Assembly (NCBI GenBank): GCA_016191335.1
Contig: JACPOW010000094.1
Location: 1-40,754 of the forward strand
DNA from: Elusimicrobiota bacterium
GTDB lineage: Bacteria; Elusimicrobiota; Elusimicrobia; UBA1565; UBA9628
DNA length: 40,754 nucleotides
Direction of reading: 5' to 3'
Shown: positions 34,685 to 40,754 of the stretch, piece after piece
How the letters are laid out: each line of letters begins with the position of its first letter
Numbering within the stretch: the stretch's first letter is position 1
Position numbers and translations under genes: made by a program
Notes under the pieces: model-generated
Told to the model about the DNA's origin: nothing
The model's input: only the letters and a program-made list of their open reading frames with translations
Database searches by the model: none

Positions 34685-35733
34685 CCTTCCCTCTGCCCCT
34701 CGTCGACGCCGGATTCGCCGTCGCCAAGATCCTGTTCGCCGTCCTGGGCGTGGGGCTCAGCATCGCCGGCTTCCTCGGCTGGGTCGAGCGCAAGCAGAGC
34801 GCGGTGATGCAGGACCGCATCGGCGCCAACCGGGCGTCCATCTTCGGCATCACCATCCTCGGCCTGTTCCATCCCATCGCCGACGCCATCAAGCTGCTCA
34901 CGAAGGAGGACTTCGTGCCGAAGGGCGCCCGCAAGCCGATGCACGGCCTGGCGCCCATCATCTCCCTGGGCTGCGGCATGTTCTGCCTCGCGGCGCTCCC
35001 CTACGGAGGCGTCGTGGACTACGCCGGGCGCGCCTGGGACCTGACGCCGATCTCCCTGCCGATGGGCGTGCCGCTCGTCCTGGCCGCGCTCGCCTTCGGC
35101 GTGCATGGCATCGTGATGGCCGGCTACGCGTCGGGCTCGAACTACGGCCTGCTCGGCGCGATGCGCGGCGCGGCGCAGATGATCGCCTACGAGGTGTGCC
35201 TGGCGAGCGCGCTGGCCGGCCTGCTCTTCATCTACGGCACGCTCGACTTCTCCGAGGCGGTGCTGTGGCAGGTCTCCCACGGGGTGTGGGGGATCGTCGT
35301 CCAGCCGCTCGCGTTCATCATCTTCCTCACCGCCGGCACCGCCGTGACCAAGCGCATCCCCTTCGACCTCCCCGAGGGCGAGAGCGAGATCGTCGGCTAC
35401 CACGTCGAGTACTCGGGCATGAAGTTCGGCATGTTCATGATGACCGACTTCTTCGAGTCCATCGTGATCTGCGGCGTGATCACCGCCCTGTTCCTCGGCG
35501 GCTGGTCCATCCCCGGCCTCGACCTGCCCTCGATGGGCCTCCTCGGCGGGGTCCTGATGGTGGCGAGCTTCGTGGGCAAGATCCTGCTCATGCTGTTCCT
35601 CCTCATGCAGGTGCGCTGGACTTTGCCGCGCTTCCGCTTCGACCAGGTCCTCGACCTCGGCTGGAAGCATCTCCTGCCCCTGTCCCTGATCAACTTCCTC
35701 GTCACCGCGTGGGTGGTCTACTTATGGCGATAA
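34681..35733 (+). CDS. nuoH: NADH-quinone oxidoreductase subunit H
   Basis: 350 residues, about eight helices; forms the quinone entry and links the two arms. FLGWVERKQSAVMQDRIGANR at the N-terminal loop (usual ERK...Q.R.GPNR) and IPFDLPEGESEIVGYHVEYSG (the acidic loop), then MKFGMFMMTDF. Start at 34681 from ATGA overlap with nuoG. Overlaps nuoI by 10 bases. Confidence 0.95.
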   Translation: MTFPLPLVDAGFAVAKILFAVLGVGLSIAGFLGWVERKQSAVMQDRIGANRASIFGITILGLFHPIADAIKLLTKEDFVPKGARKPMHGLAPIISLGCGMFCLAALPYGGVVDYAGRAWDLTPISLPMGVPLVLAALAFGVHGIVMAGYASGSNYGLLGAMRGAAQMIAYEVCLASALAGLLFIYGTLDFSEAVLWQVSHGVWGIVVQPLAFIIFLTAGTAVTKRIPFDLPEGESEIVGYHVEYSGMKFGMFMMTDFFESIVICGVITALFLGGWSIPGLDLPSMGLLGGVLMVASFVGKILLMLFLLMQVRWTLPRFRFDQVLDLGWKHLLPLSLINFLVTAWVVYLWR

Positions 35734-36263
35734 CCGTCCGGACCGTCAGGCGCCCGGAGCGCACCTTCGCGACCGAGCTCTACCTCGTCGAGATCGTCAA
35801 AGGCCTCGGCCTGACCTTCCGGCATCTGTTCGTGAACCTGTACCGCCACTCCAAGCGCGCCCTGGGCCTCAAGGGCCTGCCCGGGTCGGTCACGGTCCAG
35901 TACCCCGAGGACCCCGCCGTCCTGGGCAAGCGGGCGCGCACGCGCCACCGCCTGCTCAAGCGCGACGACGGCGCCCCGCGCTGCACCGCGTGCCTCCTGT
36001 GCGAGACGATCTGCCCGGCCAAGTGCATCCGCATCACGGCCGAGAACGCGCCCGACGTCACCGTCGAGAAGCGCGCCAAGACCTTCGACATCGACCTGGG
36101 CATGTGCGTGTTCTGCGGCTACTGCGTCGAGGCCTGCCCCGTGGACGCCATCCACATGGACGCCAACGAGGTGGAGATCTCGTCCTACAGCCGCAAGGAC
36201 ATGATCTGGAACATGCCCGAGCTGCTCGGCGACGTCCCGAAGAAGCCCTCTCAGCCGTCCTGA
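35724..36263 (+). CDS. nuoI: NADH-quinone oxidoreductase subunit I
   Basis: 179 residues with two [4Fe-4S] ferredoxin motifs: CTACLLCETICPAKCI and CVFCGYCVEACPVDAI (clusters N6a and N6b). The amphipathic N-terminal helix (IVKGLGLTFRHLF) lies on the membrane. The last gene of the operon: after it, a new promoter begins within 7 nt of the stop. Ordinary length. Confidence 0.95.
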   Translation: MAITVRTVRRPERTFATELYLVEIVKGLGLTFRHLFVNLYRHSKRALGLKGLPGSVTVQYPEDPAVLGKRARTRHRLLKRDDGAPRCTACLLCETICPAKCIRITAENAPDVTVEKRAKTFDIDLGMCVFCGYCVEACPVDAIHMDANEVEISSYSRKDMIWNMPELLGDVPKKPSQPS

Positions 36264-36269
36264 GGGCCC

Positions 36270-36298
36270 TTGTGCTTCCCGGGCGGGGGGGCTACCCT
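36270..36298 (+). promoter_or_regulatory. Promoter TTGTGC-17-TACCCT, leaderless Flp-like pilin gene
   Basis: -35 TTGTGC (36270-36275), 17-bp spacer, -10 TACCCT (36293-36298), then 6 nt to GTG 36305. The whole promoter fits in the 41 bp after nuoI. Confidence 0.65.
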
Positions 36299-36304
36299 GA
36301 GGGG

Positions 36305-36478
36305 GTGAAGCGCCCCCGGGCCCGCGGCCAGGCCTCCGTCGAGTACATGCTCCTCCTCTCCACGGTGCTAGTCATGGCCCTGATGACCGGGGCCTTCATC
36401 AGCAAGTTCGGCCGCGACCTCCTCGACGACATCGCCATGAAGGTCCTCGAGGCCGCCATCACCCTCGCGATGCCTTAA
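36305..36478 (+). CDS. Flp/class III-type small pilin
   Basis: 57 residues. Basic leader VKRPRARG, cleavage likely after G8, then Q+1-A-S-V-E+5-Y+6 and a 20-residue hydrophobic helix (MLLLSTVLVMALMTGAFI). The Glu-Tyr pair at +5/+6 is the hallmark of Flp-type and archaeal class III pilins, distinct from the F/V-x-L-V-E pilins at 7842 and 8339. The short C-terminus is FGRDLLDDIAMKVLEAAITL. No tad genes are nearby, so it is an orphan pilin. Own promoter, leaderless GTG start. Confidence 0.8.
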   Translation: MKRPRARGQASVEYMLLLSTVLVMALMTGAFISKFGRDLLDDIAMKVLEAAITLAMP

Positions 36479-36524
36479 CCTTTCGTTTCCCTTTTGTTTG
36501 GTCGCGGGACCCCCCGCCGGCGGC

Positions 36525-36530
36525 TACACT
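36525..36530 (+). promoter_or_regulatory. -10 TACACT, leaderless 36537 gene
   Basis: GGCTACACT, hexamer ending 6 nt before ATG 36537. No clear -35 at 17 bp. The preceding sequence (36480-36500) is T-rich and may help terminate the pilin transcript. Confidence 0.5.
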
Positions 36531-36536
36531 GAGGGC

Positions 36537-36857
36537 ATGAGCACGCGAGACCTGACGTTGGGCGGGGTTTGGGGCGTCAACCTCCTGGCGATCTGCGCCT
36601 CCAATTTCAACGAGGTCCGGCACTGCCTTGCGGTCCTGATCCTGTACTCCGCGACTTACTTCCTGTTCGCGCCGCTGCACGTGCTGATCCTGCTCTGCGT
36701 GTGGACGGCCTACAGCCTCGAGCGCGGGGACTCCCCGCTCTCCGGGGACTGCGCGGCGCGCGCGGCGGTGCGCATGGTGTGCGCGGAGACCGTCCTGTTC
36801 TGGGCGCTGTACTGGGGCATGGTCTTCGAGATCCTGCCCCTGCACATGCGGGTCTAG
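36537..36857 (+). CDS. Small membrane protein of unknown function
   Basis: 106 residues. Two or three hydrophobic segments: VRHCLAVLILYSATYFLFAP, LHVLILLCVWTAYSLE and VLFWALYWGMVFEILPL, with several cysteines (C20, C29, C53 region and later). No family recognised. The start at 36537 is supported by the -10 box 6 nt upstream. Sits between an orphan pilin and the cyclase gene, each apparently with its own promoter. Confidence 0.6.
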   Translation: MSTRDLTLGGVWGVNLLAICASNFNEVRHCLAVLILYSATYFLFAPLHVLILLCVWTAYSLERGDSPLSGDCAARAAVRMVCAETVLFWALYWGMVFEILPLHMRV

Positions 36858-36888
36858 GCGGGGCCTAGCGAGGCGGCGCTTCTTCCGC

Positions 36889-36894
36889 TATACT
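36889..36894 (+). promoter_or_regulatory. -10 TATACT before the diadenylate cyclase gene
   Basis: CGCTATACT, hexamer ending 9 nt before ATG 36904; the -35 region is unclear. Drives cdaA and the coupled phosphoesterase gene. Confidence 0.5.
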
Positions 36895-36903
36895 GGCCCC
36901 GTC

Positions 36904-37785
36904 ATGCCTTTCGGCCTCAAGCCCATCGTCGTCGCCGACATCATGGACATGCTCCTCGTGGGCACCTTGGTGTACGGCATCATGCTCTGGTTCAAGCGCA
37001 CGAAGGCCGCCTTCGTGGCGCTGGGGCTGCTCCTGCTGGTCGTCGTGTACACCGTGGCCTTCGTCTCGGGCATGTACATGACGGTCCGCATATTCCAGGG
37101 CTTCTTCGCCGTGTTCATCGTCGCGGTGATCGTGATCTTCCAGGAGGAGATCCGCTCGATGTTCGAGCGCATCGCCATCTGGAGCCTCACCGGCGGCGTC
37201 CTGCGGGCCGCGCCGACCCATCGCCAGGTCGAGATCCTGGTCAGCTCGCTGGGCGACCTCGCGCGCGAGCACATCGGCGCGCTCGTCGTCCTGCGCGGCC
37301 TGGACCCGCTCGACCGGCACATCGAGGGCGGCTGGGACCTGAACGGGGACCTCTCCGAAGCCCTCCTCAAGAGCATCTTCGACTCGCACTCGCTGGGCCA
37401 CGACGGGGCGTTCATCGTCGAGGAGGGGCGGGTCACGCGGTTCGGCGCGCAGCTGCCGCTGTCCAAGGACTTCTCCAAGATCACGAACCTCGGCACGAGG
37501 CACTCGGCGGCCCTCGGATTATCCGAGCGCTGCGACGCGATGTGCCTCGTCGTCAGCGAGGAGACCGGGAAGATCTCGTTCGCCCTGCGCGGGGACCTGG
37601 TCGGGGTCAAGGACCTCGAGGAGCTGCAGGACGGCATCGAGATCTTCCTGACCAAGCACCTGCCCAAGACCCCGCAGAACTACATCTACCACTTCGTGAC
37701 CGAGAACATGCGCGAGAAGGTCATCGCGACGGTCGTCTCGATCCTGCTCTGGGTGTTCTTCGTCGGCTTCGGAGGGGGGCGATGA
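36904..37785 (+). CDS. cdaA: Diadenylate cyclase CdaA
   Basis: 293 residues. Three N-terminal membrane helices (~10-80) followed by the DisA_N/DAC domain. Catalytic motifs D167-G-A (HDGAFIVEEGRV) and G197-T-R-H (GTRHSAALGLSERCD) are intact. VVSEETGKISFALRG matches the family end. Makes cyclic di-AMP from two ATP. An additional C-terminal hydrophobic helix (VIATVVSILLWVFFVGF) resembles the membrane anchor that opens a YbbR/CdaR partner, which is absent as a gene. Coupled by ATGA overlap to a DHH phosphoesterase, suggesting synthesis and turnover made together. Confidence 0.92.
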   Translation: MPFGLKPIVVADIMDMLLVGTLVYGIMLWFKRTKAAFVALGLLLLVVVYTVAFVSGMYMTVRIFQGFFAVFIVAVIVIFQEEIRSMFERIAIWSLTGGVLRAAPTHRQVEILVSSLGDLAREHIGALVVLRGLDPLDRHIEGGWDLNGDLSEALLKSIFDSHSLGHDGAFIVEEGRVTRFGAQLPLSKDFSKITNLGTRHSAALGLSERCDAMCLVVSEETGKISFALRGDLVGVKDLEELQDGIEIFLTKHLPKTPQNYIYHFVTENMREKVIATVVSILLWVFFVGFGGGR

Positions 37786-38819
37786 AGCCCGGCTTCCACG
37801 CGCGCCGCCTGGTCAAGCTCCTGACGGAGAGGGGGCGGTCCCTGTCGCCGCTGACCATCCTGACCCACGACCACCCCGACCCCGACGCGCTGGCCAGCGC
37901 CTGGGCGCTGGCTCATCTCGCGCAGTCGCTGGGGAAGATCAGCACCCGCATCGTGTACGGCGGCATGATCGGCCGGGCCGAGAACCGCATGATGGCGGAA
38001 CGGCTGCTGGTCCCGGCCCGCCCGCTGCGCAAGGGGGAGCTCGCCGGCGTGCCGCACCTGGCGCTCGTGGACACCCAGCCTCCCTTCAAGAACAACCGCT
38101 GCCCTCCGCGCCGCATCCCCGACCTGATCCTGGACCACCATCCCCGCCACGCCGACACGCACTCCGACATGGCGCTGATCGACGAGAGCGTGGGCGCCAC
38201 GACGACCATCCTCGTCGAGGCGCTGATGGCCGCGGGCCTGCGCGTCCCCGGCCGCCTGGCCACCGCGATCGTCTACGGCATCGGCTCCGAGACCCAGAAC
38301 CTGGGCCGCGAGGCGACCACGCGCGACATGGAGGCCTATCAGGCCCTGTGGCCGAAGGCCAACATGAAGACGCTGTGGCGCATCTCCTATCCGCAGCGCT
38401 CCGAGGCGTTCTTCATGACCTTGGCGCACGCGGTGCGCGAGGCCTTCGTGGTCGGGCGCGTCGTCGGCGCGAACCTGGGCGAGGTCGCCACCCCCGACAG
38501 CGTCGCGCAGATGGCCGATTTCCTGCTGACGCTCGAGAAGATGCAGTGGTCCATCGTGACCGCGCGCTATCACGGGCGCCTGCACGTGTCCCTGCGCGCC
38601 AACGACCCGGGCGCCGGCGCGGGACGCCTGCTCAAGCGCCTGCTCGGCGGGGGCAACCGCGGCGGCGGCCACGGCATGATCGCCGGCGGCTCCCTCGAGA
38701 TCGGGGCGGAGGCGCCGGAGCAGGAGTGGCGCGCGGCGGAGGAGAAGATCGTGACCGAGTTCCTGGCCTATCAGGGCCTCAACGCCGGCGACCGCCGCCG
38801 GCCCTTCCGCGGCGCTTAG
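37782..38819 (+). CDS. DHH/DHHA1 family phosphoesterase (NrnA/GdpP-like catalytic module)
   Basis: 345 residues, soluble, DHH domain then DHHA1. Metal sites: HDHPDPDALASAW (29-41; usual H-x-x-PD-x-DA), D-x-Q in LVDTQPP, D118-H119-H120 (LILDHHPR), and GGGNRGGGHGMIAGG near 288-302 (DHHA1 glycine loop with His). Could degrade c-di-AMP, pApA or nano-RNA. Its coupling to cdaA (ATGA, GGAGGGGGG upstream) favours a role in c-di-AMP turnover; it lacks the membrane, PAS and GGDEF parts of GdpP. The stop lies in an inverted repeat shared with the convergent gene. Confidence 0.87.
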   Translation: MKPGFHARRLVKLLTERGRSLSPLTILTHDHPDPDALASAWALAHLAQSLGKISTRIVYGGMIGRAENRMMAERLLVPARPLRKGELAGVPHLALVDTQPPFKNNRCPPRRIPDLILDHHPRHADTHSDMALIDESVGATTTILVEALMAAGLRVPGRLATAIVYGIGSETQNLGREATTRDMEAYQALWPKANMKTLWRISYPQRSEAFFMTLAHAVREAFVVGRVVGANLGEVATPDSVAQMADFLLTLEKMQWSIVTARYHGRLHVSLRANDPGAGAGRLLKRLLGGGNRGGGHGMIAGGSLEIGAEAPEQEWRAAEEKIVTEFLAYQGLNAGDRRRPFRGA

Positions 38820-38832
38820 CCCGGCGGGGCTA
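38817..38832. terminator. Inverted repeat holding both convergent stop codons
   Basis: TAGCCC-GGCG-GGGCTA: perfect 6-bp stem, 4-nt loop. The outermost TAG is the DHH gene's stop, and the opposing CTA is the lipoprotein gene's stop. Could serve as a short bidirectional terminator, but has no T-runs. Confidence 0.4.
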
Positions 38833-39228
38833 CTTCCAGCCGATCACCGACCAGCCCTTCTCGGCCATGCAGCGCTGCGTGTACGCGCGCTGGATCTCGT
38901 CGGGGGAGCCCGCCTCCCAGGCGCCGTGGGCGAGCCCCGCGGCGGCGCCGACGGCCGCCCCCTCGGCGACGGCCCGCTTGTAGTTCCCCGTGAACGCGCC
39001 GAACACCATCCCCATGAAGGCGCCGAAGAACCCGCCGCGGGCGGTCCGGCCCGCGACGCGCTTGGCGGGGTTGGCCTTCAGGTAGGCCTTGGCCTCCTTG
39101 AGGCAGAGGTCCGCGTCGGCCTTGGCGGCCTCCCCGCCGCCGGCTTTGTAGCGCTCGTCCGGGTAGACGACCGGGCGCGGGTGGGAGCACGACGCGAGGA
39201 GAAGGACGGCGAGGGCGAGCCGAAGCAT
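38830..39228 (-). CDS. Lipoprotein with glycine-zipper segment
   Basis: 132 residues. Signal peptide ending in lipobox LLLASC (C14), so lipid-anchored. Residues ~65-105 are a Gly/Ala-rich zipper (GGFFGAFMGMVFGAFTGN and GAAVGAAAGLAHGAWE), as in many small envelope lipoproteins that associate with membranes. C-terminus QRAYTQRCMAEKGWSVIGW, resembling the end of many small envelope proteins. Role unknown. Its promoter is one of the best in the window. Confidence 0.78.
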   Translation of the reverse strand: MLRLALAVLLLASCSHPRPVVYPDERYKAGGGEAAKADADLCLKEAKAYLKANPAKRVAGRTARGGFFGAFMGMVFGAFTGNYKRAVAEGAAVGAAAGLAHGAWEAGSPDEIQRAYTQRCMAEKGWSVIGWK

Positions 39229-39233
39229 GCCGG

Positions 39234-39262
39234 AGTATAGCCCCGGAACGGCGCCCGGTCAA
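39234..39262 (-). promoter_or_regulatory. Promoter TTGACC-17-TATACT, leaderless lipoprotein gene
   Basis: -35 TTGACC (39262-39257), 17-bp spacer, -10 TATACT (39239-39234), 5 nt to ATG 39228. It fits entirely in the 40 bp between two minus-strand genes. Confidence 0.72.
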
Positions 39263-39268
39263 CGGACC

Positions 39269-40754
39269 CTAGGGCGCGATCTCCCGGACGCTCATCTTCT
39301 TGTAGACGAGGCCGTTCGTCCCGATGTTGTCGCTGCGGAAGTAGACGGTGATGCTGGGCTTGCCCGACTCGCTGCCCGGGCGGGCGTCGTTGTTGGTCAG
39401 GCGCAGGCGCGGGTCGATGCCCGACCGGCAGGGGACGCCGCCGACGCCGAAGTTCGTCCCGTTGTCGACCAGCTCGTTGACCTTGGTCCAGGTCCCGCCG
39501 TTGGCGCCGTCGGTCAGGTCGATGTAGTGCTCGGCCTTCACGTTCCCGTCGGGCAGGTCATAGACGACGTACTTGACGCCGATCCAGGTGTTGTACGGCA
39601 TCGTGGACCACATCGCCTTGTTCTGGACCGGGACCGAGTTCGGGTGCGAGGTCTCCTTCTCGAAGTCGATGCGGCCGTCGTAGCGGACGCGCGCGCCCAT
39701 CCCTCGGGTGTCGCACAGGTTGGACAGCTCCGGGCCGGTGGTGCCGTGATTGGCCCGGGCGATGGTCACGATGCCGCCGTAGGCCGTGCCGCTGTCGGCG
39801 ACCCGCCGCCCGTAGACGGTGATCTCGACGTTGCGCCAGCTCTGCTGCAGCGCCGGGTCGTGGACGTACATGCGCGGCACGGAGCCCGAGATCGAGAAGA
39901 GCCCCTTGCCGTCGACGCTGTACGACGCGTTGCCGTGCGCCGCGTCGAACCAGGCGTCCTGCGGGTCCACGCCGCTGAAGTTCCGGGCCACGCCGTTGTC
40001 CCACTTCGAGACCCAGTACTTGCCTCCGGCGGCGGAGGGGTAGAGCTGCTTGATCCCGAAGCGGTCGGCGCCGCCGGTCTGCACGGCGTTGGCGACGGTG
40101 ACGGGGATGGAGGCGGAGGCGCGGTTGCCGGCGGCGTCGCGGGCGGTGGCGGTCAAGGTGTGGGCTCCGTTGGCGACGGCGGTGGTGTTCCACGCCAGCG
40201 CGTAGGGCGGGGCGAGGACCTCGGCGCCCAGGTTGGCCCCGTCGAGCTTGAACTGCACGCCCGCCACGCCGGCGTCGTCCGTCGCCGACGCGGAGACGGC
40301 GACGGAGCCCGCGACGGTGGCGCCCGAGGCGGGGGCGGTCAGCGCGGTCGCCGGCGGGGTGGTGTCGGCGACGGGCACGGGGGGAGGCGTGGGCGCGGGG
40401 GCGGCGCCCAAAGCGAAGGCGCACACCTGATGGGTGCCGGCGCCGGACTGCAGGGCGAGGTCGTCGAGGCTGGAGACGGCGGCCTGCTCGGAGCGGAAGG
40501 CGTAGCTCGAGGCGACGGTGCGTTCGGCGGCGCCGGGCGGGGTGACGAAGACGGAGTAGCGGCGGGCGGCGGGGTCGACGGCGAGGCGGAACTTGTAGGT
40601 GGCGCCGGCGATATAGGGGACGGCGGCGTCGGCGGCGTAGGCGCCGGCGTTGCGGGCGTCGATGTAGCCGGCGTTGTTGAAGCGCACGGCGGCGGCGAGG
40701 CCGGAGTAGCCGGAGGCGGCGCCGAGGGCGAGGCCGGTGAGGGCGTCGATGCGC
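39269..40754 (-). CDS. Large secreted protein with LamG-like, Ig-like and C-terminal jelly-roll-like domains (5' end beyond window)
   Basis: The reading frame is open to the window edge, so the N-terminus is missing; 495 residues are visible. Order: a concanavalin/LamG-like region ([34 protein letters not shown]), a Pro-rich linker, one bacterial Ig-like repeat ([50 protein letters not shown]) and a ~260-residue C-terminal beta domain ([52 protein letters not shown]). The last resembles polysaccharide-lyase or carbohydrate-binding jelly-rolls found in extracellular proteins, but no catalytic residues can be fixed. Probably secreted, binding or cutting glycans. Confidence 0.7.
   Translation of the reverse strand, partial: RIDALTGLALGAASGYSGLAAAVRFNNAGYIDARNAGAYAADAAVPYIAGATYKFRLAVDPAARRYSVFVTPPGAAERTVASSYAFRSEQAAVSSLDDLALQSGAGTHQVCAFALGAAPAPTPPPVPVADTTPPATALTAPASGATVAGSVAVSASATDDAGVAGVQFKLDGANLGAEVLAPPYALAWNTTAVANGAHTLTATARDAAGNRASASIPVTVANAVQTGGADRFGIKQLYPSAAGGKYWVSKWDNGVARNFSGVDPQDAWFDAAHGNASYSVDGKGLFSISGSVPRMYVHDPALQQSWRNVEITVYGRRVADSGTAYGGIVTIARANHGTTGPELSNLCDTRGMGARVRYDGRIDFEKETSHPNSVPVQNKAMWSTMPYNTWIGVKYVVYDLPDGNVKAEHYIDLTDGANGGTWTKVNELVDNGTNFGVGGVPCRSGIDPRLRLTNNDARPGSESGKPSITVYFRSDNIGTNGLVYKKMSVREIAP

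Overview
The window is very GC-rich DNA from a Gram-negative-type bacterium: it encodes an outer-membrane secretin, a lipoprotein with a lipobox, and a 14-subunit respiratory complex I. My best guess for the lineage is Elusimicrobiota or a comparably deep-branching, high-GC group. That guess rests on overall gene style, not on a marker gene. Genes are tightly packed, mostly with 1-4 nt start/stop overlaps. No stretch over about 250 bases lacks a gene.

Layout. Positions 1-139 are the 3' end of a class C-like group II intron: the last codons of its maturase, then domains V and VI. On the minus strand, 4508 to 142 holds tRNA-Ser(GGA) followed 5 nt later by three overlapping genes for multi-spanning GT39-like membrane proteins. 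On the plus strand, 4719-13080 is a type IV pilus / type II secretion operon: receiver protein, assembly ATPase (broken), platform protein, three prepilin-like proteins, a PilM protein that also carries a PilN-like tether and a PilP/GspC-like domain, and a secretin. Next come a small exported protein and a TMTC-like TPR glycosyltransferase (minus), transcribed divergently from a YfhO-like membrane protein (plus). A receiver/metallo-hydrolase pair and an XRE regulator (minus) follow, then aspartokinase, two membrane proteins and an exported protein (plus). Positions 23450-36263 are a complete nuo operon in the permuted order JKLMN-ABCDEFGHI. The window ends with a tiny Flp-like pilin, a small membrane protein, a diadenylate cyclase plus DHH phosphoesterase pair (c-di-AMP synthesis and probable turnover), a lipoprotein (minus), and a large secreted LamG/Ig-like protein (minus) that runs off the right edge.

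How it works together. The membrane glycosyltransferase-like genes flank the pilus operon and may glycosylate exported proteins or build surface glycans. The nuo operon supplies NADH:quinone oxidoreductase. The cdaA/DHH pair forms a signalling module.

Most notable signals. (1) A recurrent promoter layout, -35 TTGAc, 17 bp, -10 GCTAnnnT, then the start codon only 5-9 nt after the -10. It precedes nearly every operon-leading gene and implies widespread leaderless mRNAs. (2) A PilM-PilN tether-PilP-like single-chain protein replacing the usual PilMNOP set. (3) An apparent microhomology-flanked deletion with frameshift in the pilus ATPase. (4) The permuted nuo order, with a nuoF that has no stop codon where the protein should end.
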